Source: CAJQQK01 sp051010015 (lineage in GTDB: Bacteria; Pseudomonadota; Alphaproteobacteria; Rhizobiales; Hyphomicrobiaceae). Taken from it: 18,153 nucleotides of DNA. The stretch spans positions 1 to 18,153 of the forward strand of contig JBPCVZ010000490.1 of the NCBI GenBank assembly GCA_051010015.1, written 5' to 3'. Made by a program: the position numbers and the translations under genes. Positions 14,254 to 18,153 of the stretch are shown here, piece after piece (the first letter of the stretch is position 1; each line of letters begins with the position of its first letter). The notes beneath the pieces are model-generated. The model was given only the letters and a program-made list of their open reading frames with translations, searched no databases and had not been told where the DNA came from.

Positions 14254-15975
14254 ATGCCCCTCCAGCCCCCGATTCACGGCACGCGCCATATGGTCTCCGC
14301 CGGCCACTTCCTCGCGACGCAGGCCGGCTTCGACATCCTCGAAGCGGGCGGCAACGCGGTCGACGCCGGCGTCGCATCGGGCATGGCGCTCGGCATCGTG
14401 CACAGCGACATGGTCCAGTTCGCAGGTGTCGCGCCGATCATGATCTACCTCGCCGAGCGCAACGAGGTGCTCACCATCAGCGGCCTCGGCTGGTGGCCCA
14501 AGGCCGCCTCGCTCGAGCATTTCATCGAGGCGCATGGCGCCACCATCCCCGATGGCCTGCTACGCACCGTCGTCCCCGCCGCCCCCGATGCCTGGATCAT
14601 GGCACTCGAGAAATTCGGCACGATGTCGTTCGGCGACGTTGCTGCCGCCTCCATTCGCTACGCCCGCGATGGTTTTTCCATGCACCATGTTATGCGCGAT
14701 TATCTCGTCGCCCACGAAGCGACCTATCGCGGCTATCCATCGAGCGCCGAAATCTACCTACCGAACGGCCGCCTGCCGCAGGTCGGCGAAAATTTCGTGC
14801 AGAGCGATCTCGCCCGCTCGATCCAGTACATGGTCGACGAAGAAAAAGCCCATGCCGGCAAGGGTCGCGCCGCCGGCCTCGAGGCGGCGCGCGACGCGTT
14901 CTACCGCGGTGATCTCGCGGCAAAGATGACCGACTACCATCGCGACAACGGCGGCTGGCTGACGCGTGAGGACCTCGCCGAATTCGCCTCCGCGATCGAG
15001 CCGCCCGTGCGCACCACCTACCAGGGCATCGACGTCTACACCTGCGGCGCATGGTGCCAGGGCCCGGTCCTGCAGCAAATGCTCAGCCTCCTGAAAGGCT
15101 ATGACCTGGCCGGCCTCGGCCACAACAGCCCGGACTACATCCACACCATCGCCGAGGCCATCAAGCTGTCGTTCGCCGATCGCGAGCGTTACTACGGCGA
15201 CCCGCGCTTCGTCGACGTGCCCCTCGATAGGCTCCTCAGCGATGCCTATGCCGCCGAGCGGCGCAGCATGATCCGCCCCGATATCGCCTGGCCCGAACTG
15301 CCGCCCGCCGGCAACCTGCCCGGCCAAGGCCAACCCGCACGCACCACGGAACGGCACGGCAATACGTCGACGGCGAGCCCGCCGGCACCCGCCGATACCT
15401 CGTACTGCTGCGTCATCGATCGCGCCGGCAATATCTTTTCCGCGACGCCGAGCGATGTTTCGTGGGATGCGCCGGTGATTCCCGGCACCGGTTTTTGTCC
15501 GTCATCACGCGGCATGCAGAGCTGGGCCGTGCCCGGTCACGCGTCATGCGTTGCGCCCGGCAAACGCCCCCGCCTCACGCCCAACCCGGCGCTCGCCATC
15601 AAGGACGGCGCCTGGGCGATGCCATTCGGCACGCCCGGCGGCGACACACAATGCCAGGCGATGCTCCAGGTCTTGATCAACCACGCCGAATTCGGCATGC
15701 CGATCCAGGAGGCCATCGAGGCGCCACGCTTCATGACGCACAGCCAGCCCGATACGTTCGAGCCGCACACCGCCTATCCCGGCCGCCTCACCGTCGAAGG
15801 CCGCATCAACCCGGCGACATCCGATGACCTCGCGGCCCGCGGCCACGATGTCGAACGCCTTGCCGACATGACCTACAAGACAGCCGGCATGTGCGCGATC
15901 ACCAAGGACCTCGAGACCGGCATCCTCGAAGGCGGCGCCGACCCACGACGCATGAGCCGCGCCATGGGCTGGTAA
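14254..15975 (+). CDS. gamma-glutamyltranspeptidase-like N-terminal nucleophile hydrolase
   Basis: A 573-residue member of the GGT family, made as one chain and normally cut by itself into two. GGNAVDAGVASGMALGI (32-48) is the conserved start of the large subunit, Arg104 in LLRTVVPA is the usual substrate-carboxylate Arg, WLTREDLAEF (235-244) and IAEAIKLSFADRERYYGDP (299-317) are family motifs. The nucleophile is Thr382 in the segment ADTSYCCVIDRAGN, equivalent to the Thr at the self-cleavage site of E. coli GGT. TPGGDTQCQAM (460-470) matches the oxyanion loop. No signal peptide is present, unlike periplasmic GGTs, so it likely acts in the cytoplasm on imported gamma-glutamyl or related amides (cephalosporin-acylase-like relatives share this form). 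GAGG lies about eight bases before the ATG. A hairpin follows at 15990. Confidence 0.9.
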   Translation: MPLQPPIHGTRHMVSAGHFLATQAGFDILEAGGNAVDAGVASGMALGIVHSDMVQFAGVAPIMIYLAERNEVLTISGLGWWPKAASLEHFIEAHGATIPDGLLRTVVPAAPDAWIMALEKFGTMSFGDVAAASIRYARDGFSMHHVMRDYLVAHEATYRGYPSSAEIYLPNGRLPQVGENFVQSDLARSIQYMVDEEKAHAGKGRAAGLEAARDAFYRGDLAAKMTDYHRDNGGWLTREDLAEFASAIEPPVRTTYQGIDVYTCGAWCQGPVLQQMLSLLKGYDLAGLGHNSPDYIHTIAEAIKLSFADRERYYGDPRFVDVPLDRLLSDAYAAERRSMIRPDIAWPELPPAGNLPGQGQPARTTERHGNTSTASPPAPADTSYCCVIDRAGNIFSATPSDVSWDAPVIPGTGFCPSSRGMQSWAVPGHASCVAPGKRPRLTPNPALAIKDGAWAMPFGTPGGDTQCQAMLQVLINHAEFGMPIQEAIEAPRFMTHSQPDTFEPHTAYPGRLTVEGRINPATSDDLAARGHDVERLADMTYKTAGMCAITKDLETGILEGGADPRRMSRAMGW

Positions 15976-15989
15976 GCGCACCACGGGAC

Positions 15990-16008
15990 CGGGCAACCCG
16001 TTTGCCCG
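15990..16008 (+). terminator. hairpin just after the GGT-like gene
   Basis: CGGGCAA (15990-15996) and TTGCCCG (16002-16008) form a perfect 7-bp stem with a 5-base loop, 15 bases past the stop codon. No T-run follows, so termination may need another factor. The rest of 15976-16222, upstream of the DUF4399 gene, holds no gene I can support. Confidence 0.5.
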
Positions 16009-16222
16009 CCCAGTTGCCAATGCCGTCGGTCGGGTCACCAGCGGCTTCGGATTGCGAACACTCAAGCGTGCCCCAATCACTGCCTGAGAAGCATTGGCTA
16101 AAGCCGCGGCATCACGTTATCGTGGCACCGTGGAGGCGACATCATTATTAGAACCATCCGCTGAGCCTGCGTATTGCCACAAGCGGCGCGGATCAATGCA
16201 GCGGTCATGTGAGGAAACAGCA

Positions 16223-16684
16223 ATGCAAAGACTTCTAACCCTGGCCGCATTTGCCCTGGCCGCAGCAGCTGCCGTGATCACCGCATCCATGCCGGCCCTT
16301 GCAGGCGAAACGCCCGCGCCGAAGGGTGCCAAGGTGTACTTCATCAATCTGAAAGACGGTGCGACCGTGTCGAACCCGGTCAGGGTCCGGTTCGGCCTTT
16401 CCGGCATGGGCGTCGCGCCCGCTGGCACGGAGAAGAAAAACACCGGCCACCATCATCTCTTCATCAATCGCCCGCCTTTGGGCAAAGGCCCGGACGGTGC
16501 TGACGAATTCGATGCCAATATTCCGGCTGATGACAATCATGTCCATTTCGGCGGCGGTCAGACGGAAACCACGGTGACCCTCAAACCCGGCAAGAACACG
16601 CTCCAGTTGGTGCTTGGCGATCAAAACCACATCCCGCACAACCCACCGGTGACGTCCGAGGTGATTACCGTCACCGTCAAGTAA
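16223..16684 (+). CDS. secreted DUF4399 protein, His-rich
   Basis: A 153-residue exported protein. Residues 1-27 are a signal peptide (MQRLLTLAAFALAAAAAV, small-residue cleavage after ALA27), sending it to the periplasm. The mature part matches DUF4399: KVYFINLKDGATVSNPVRVR (37-56), GLSGMGVAPAGTEKKNTGHH (58-77), DDNHVHFGGGQTE (103-115) and LGDQNHIPHNPPV (131-143). His76-78, His106, His108, His136 and His139 are grouped on what would be adjacent loops of a beta-sandwich, which could hold a metal ion; no function is established to my knowledge. The ATG at 16223 has GAGG eight bases upstream; a longer start at 16094 would bury the signal peptide. It stands alone, convergent with the kinase gene. 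Confidence 0.9.
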   Translation: MQRLLTLAAFALAAAAAVITASMPALAGETPAPKGAKVYFINLKDGATVSNPVRVRFGLSGMGVAPAGTEKKNTGHHHLFINRPPLGKGPDGADEFDANIPADDNHVHFGGGQTETTVTLKPGKNTLQLVLGDQNHIPHNPPVTSEVITVTVK

Positions 16685-16727
16685 GCGGCGCCTCGTCGGT
16701 GGCCCGGGGTCTTGATCGACGCCACGT

Positions 16728-16752
16728 CACCGGCACCCGTCAGTTGCCGGTG
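16728..16752. terminator. hairpin between convergent DUF4399 and kinase genes
   Basis: CACCGGCA (16728-16735) and TGCCGGTG (16745-16752) form a perfect 8-bp stem with a 9-base loop, in the 80-bp gap between the two stop codons (16684 and 16765). Position suggests termination in both directions; no T-tract is present. Confidence 0.5.
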
Positions 16753-16764
16753 CGATCCGACGCG

Positions 16765-17778
16765 TTACGCGACCACCTCGTCGAGCAGCCCACGCATCTT
16801 GGCGAGGTGCCCGAGGCGCACTTCCGGGCGCGCGCCCGATACCGTGATGATCTCCGCAGCCGCAAAACTGCCGAGCCGGTTGGCAAGCTGAACATCGCCT
16901 TGCCTGAGCCAGCCGTAGAGAAAACCGGCGGCATACATGTCGCCTGCACCGGTGCTGTCGACAACGTTGGCAACTTTTTCGGCCGGCATCGTTGTGCGCT
17001 GGCCGTTGGTCACCACGATCGCGCCATGTGCGCTGCGCGTGACGACGGCAAGCCCGACATCGCGGCCGACGCGCTTCAAGGCCTCATCGAGCGTGTGCAC
17101 CCGATAAAGTGACAGGATCTCTTTTTCGTTGGCGAACAATACATCGACCCGGTCGCGCACGACACTCAGCATCGCCGCACGATGACGATCAATGCAGGAC
17201 GTCGCCGGCAGACAAAAGGCGATCTTGCGCTGTTTGGCGCGCGCCATCGCGGCGACCCGGCCCAGCATCGCCTTGGCATTCGGGCAATCGAACAGATAAC
17301 CTTCGAGATAGACCATCCGGCAGTTGGCGATCGTCTCGCCGTCGATCAGGTGCGTATCGACACCCGCACTGCAGCCGAGATGCGTCAGCATCGTCCGCGT
17401 TCCGTCCGGTGTCACCAGAACCAGCGCATGCGATGTCCCCTTGGCAGACAGCGCCACCGACGGCGCATCGAACACGACGCCGGTGCCGCGAATATCGTGC
17501 CGGAACATGCGCCCGTAGGTGTCTTCCGCGACGCGACCGACGAACGCGGCGCGGCCACCGAACGATGCCATGCCAACGGCAACGTTGGCTGCCGACCCGC
17601 CCGACACTTCGAACCCTGATGTAAGTTGCGCGGCAAGCGCGGCAATCTGCTCGGGCGACTCCGCGATTGTCATCCCGCCCTTGTGCAGTCCGGCATGACG
17701 AAGAAACGCGTCATCGCACGTGCGCACGATATCCATGATGGCGTGACCGATCGCGATCAGATCAAATTGCTCTGCCAA
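16765..17778 (-). CDS. PfkB-family carbohydrate/adenosine kinase
   Basis: A 337-residue ribokinase-fold kinase. FDLIAIGHAIMDIV (5-18) is the first strand and substrate loop, SGGSAANVAVGMASFGGRAA (59-78) is PfkB signature 1, FANEKE (215-220) the inner core, and DSTGAGDMYAAGFLYG (274-289) is signature 2 with catalytic Asp280 and the anion hole GAGD. It would move phosphate from ATP to a sugar or nucleoside hydroxyl. The GHAIMD start and KGGMTIAE (33-40) resemble alphaproteobacterial proteins labelled adenosine kinase, but ribokinase-type substrates are possible. I chose the TTG at 17778, with GGGGG six bases upstream; the ATG at 17940 would add 54 residues of no family character. No neighbour indicates the substrate. 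Confidence 0.88.
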   Translation of the reverse strand: MAEQFDLIAIGHAIMDIVRTCDDAFLRHAGLHKGGMTIAESPEQIAALAAQLTSGFEVSGGSAANVAVGMASFGGRAAFVGRVAEDTYGRMFRHDIRGTGVVFDAPSVALSAKGTSHALVLVTPDGTRTMLTHLGCSAGVDTHLIDGETIANCRMVYLEGYLFDCPNAKAMLGRVAAMARAKQRKIAFCLPATSCIDRHRAAMLSVVRDRVDVLFANEKEILSLYRVHTLDEALKRVGRDVGLAVVTRSAHGAIVVTNGQRTTMPAEKVANVVDSTGAGDMYAAGFLYGWLRQGDVQLANRLGSFAAAEIITVSGARPEVRLGHLAKMRGLLDEVVA

Positions 17779-18153
17779 TGTGAGCCCCCAATAGTGTGCG
17801 CCGACGGTTCGTGGCACGACCCAACAAGCAGATTCGACTTGTCCGAGACTTGTAGGGGCTCCCTCACGCCGCGATGCAATCGTACGTGCCGGCCCCATAA
17901 CTGGTGCCGAGCGGCCCGCGTCGACGCCCGCCTTTACCATGTCGCCCGTTTATCCCCGGTCCCGGAACCCGTCGTAAAATTTTTTTATCCCGTCCACTGA
18001 AGGGCCGCTAACCGGTGGCGACCGTTAGAGGGGGCGGGCTGCAGGTCACGCGCCGGCGCAACGTACGCCCGGCGTTATAGTGACGCCCTGCCGTCCTGCC
18101 TGTGGTGAGAGTCCCAGGTGCCCGCAGCTTAAAAGAGGCGTGACTCAGCGATA
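17779..18153. other. right-edge region without a supported gene, with structured segment
   Basis: Apart from possible kinase leader sequence (17779-17940), no coding region is supported. An AT tract (AAAATTTTTTT) sits at 17977-17987 and could be part of a promoter for the kinase. An imperfect long hairpin lies at 18036-18088: GGGC, GTCAC and GCCGGCG on the left pair with CGCC(C)GGC, GTGAC and GCCC on the right, with a 7-base top loop. After it, at about 18117-18139, comes GGTGCCCGC and CTTAAAAG. The window ends before any downstream gene shows. Confidence 0.4.

Noticed and set aside
18115..18153. Firm call of a cobalamin riboswitch
   Set aside because: Only a short 5'-like segment is visible, the invariant GGGAA is missing and the remaining conserved boxes are outside the window.

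Overview
The window looks like chromosomal DNA of an alphaproteobacterium, most likely of the order Hyphomicrobiales (Rhizobiales). The main reason is the left edge: the first codons of a flagellar hook gene (flgE) lie downstream of an orphan OmpR-type regulator that closely resembles FtcR/Rem, the flagellar regulator of Brucella and Sinorhizobium, in the order and orientation known from that group. The catabolic block from about 5.9 to 17.8 kb is visibly GC-rich with mostly G/C-ending codons; the flagellar edge and 2.1-3.3 kb are less so. I see no tRNA, rRNA, CRISPR array, transposase or phage module.

Layout. (1) 1-3.3 kb, minus strand: flgE 5' end, a 445-bp gene-free region, ftcR, a GH24 (T4-type) lysozyme-like gene, and a poorly supported basic protein with a signal peptide. 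(2) 3.3-5.7 kb: an ATP-grasp ligase of unknown substrate (minus), a small coiled-coil protein (plus) divergent from it, and a MOSC-domain protein (minus). (3) 5.9-12.0 kb, plus strand: an apparent operon of hydantoinase/oxoprolinase A and B subunits (ATGA overlap), an LLM-class flavin or F420 oxidoreductase, and a GST-fold protein with an extra C-terminal domain. (4) 12.1-14.0 kb, minus strand: an HdrD/GlpC-like iron-sulfur protein and a GFA/CENP-V-type zinc protein. (5) 14.3-17.8 kb: a gamma-glutamyltranspeptidase-like hydrolase and a secreted DUF4399 protein (plus), then a PfkB-family kinase (minus) and an unassigned structured segment at the right edge.

How they may work together. HyuA/HyuB proteins hydrolyse or carboxylate ring amides, ureides or ketones, using ATP. 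The LLM oxidoreductase and GST-like protein follow within about 20 bp each, so the four are probably co-expressed for one catabolic route. The iron-sulfur protein converges on the operon and may supply electron transfer. GST, GFA, GGT-like and 5-oxoprolinase-like proteins together suggest a glutathione or gamma-glutamyl theme. This is inference: HyuAB substrates cannot be read from sequence.

The most unusual points are a roughly 100-residue C-terminal addition on HyuB that resembles a molybdopterin-dinucleotide-binding (double-psi barrel) domain, an iron-sulfur protein with one degenerate cluster site and one cysteine-free CCG repeat, a GH24 lysozyme without signal peptide beside the flagellar regulator, and the ATP-grasp enzyme with its own helical N-terminal domain.
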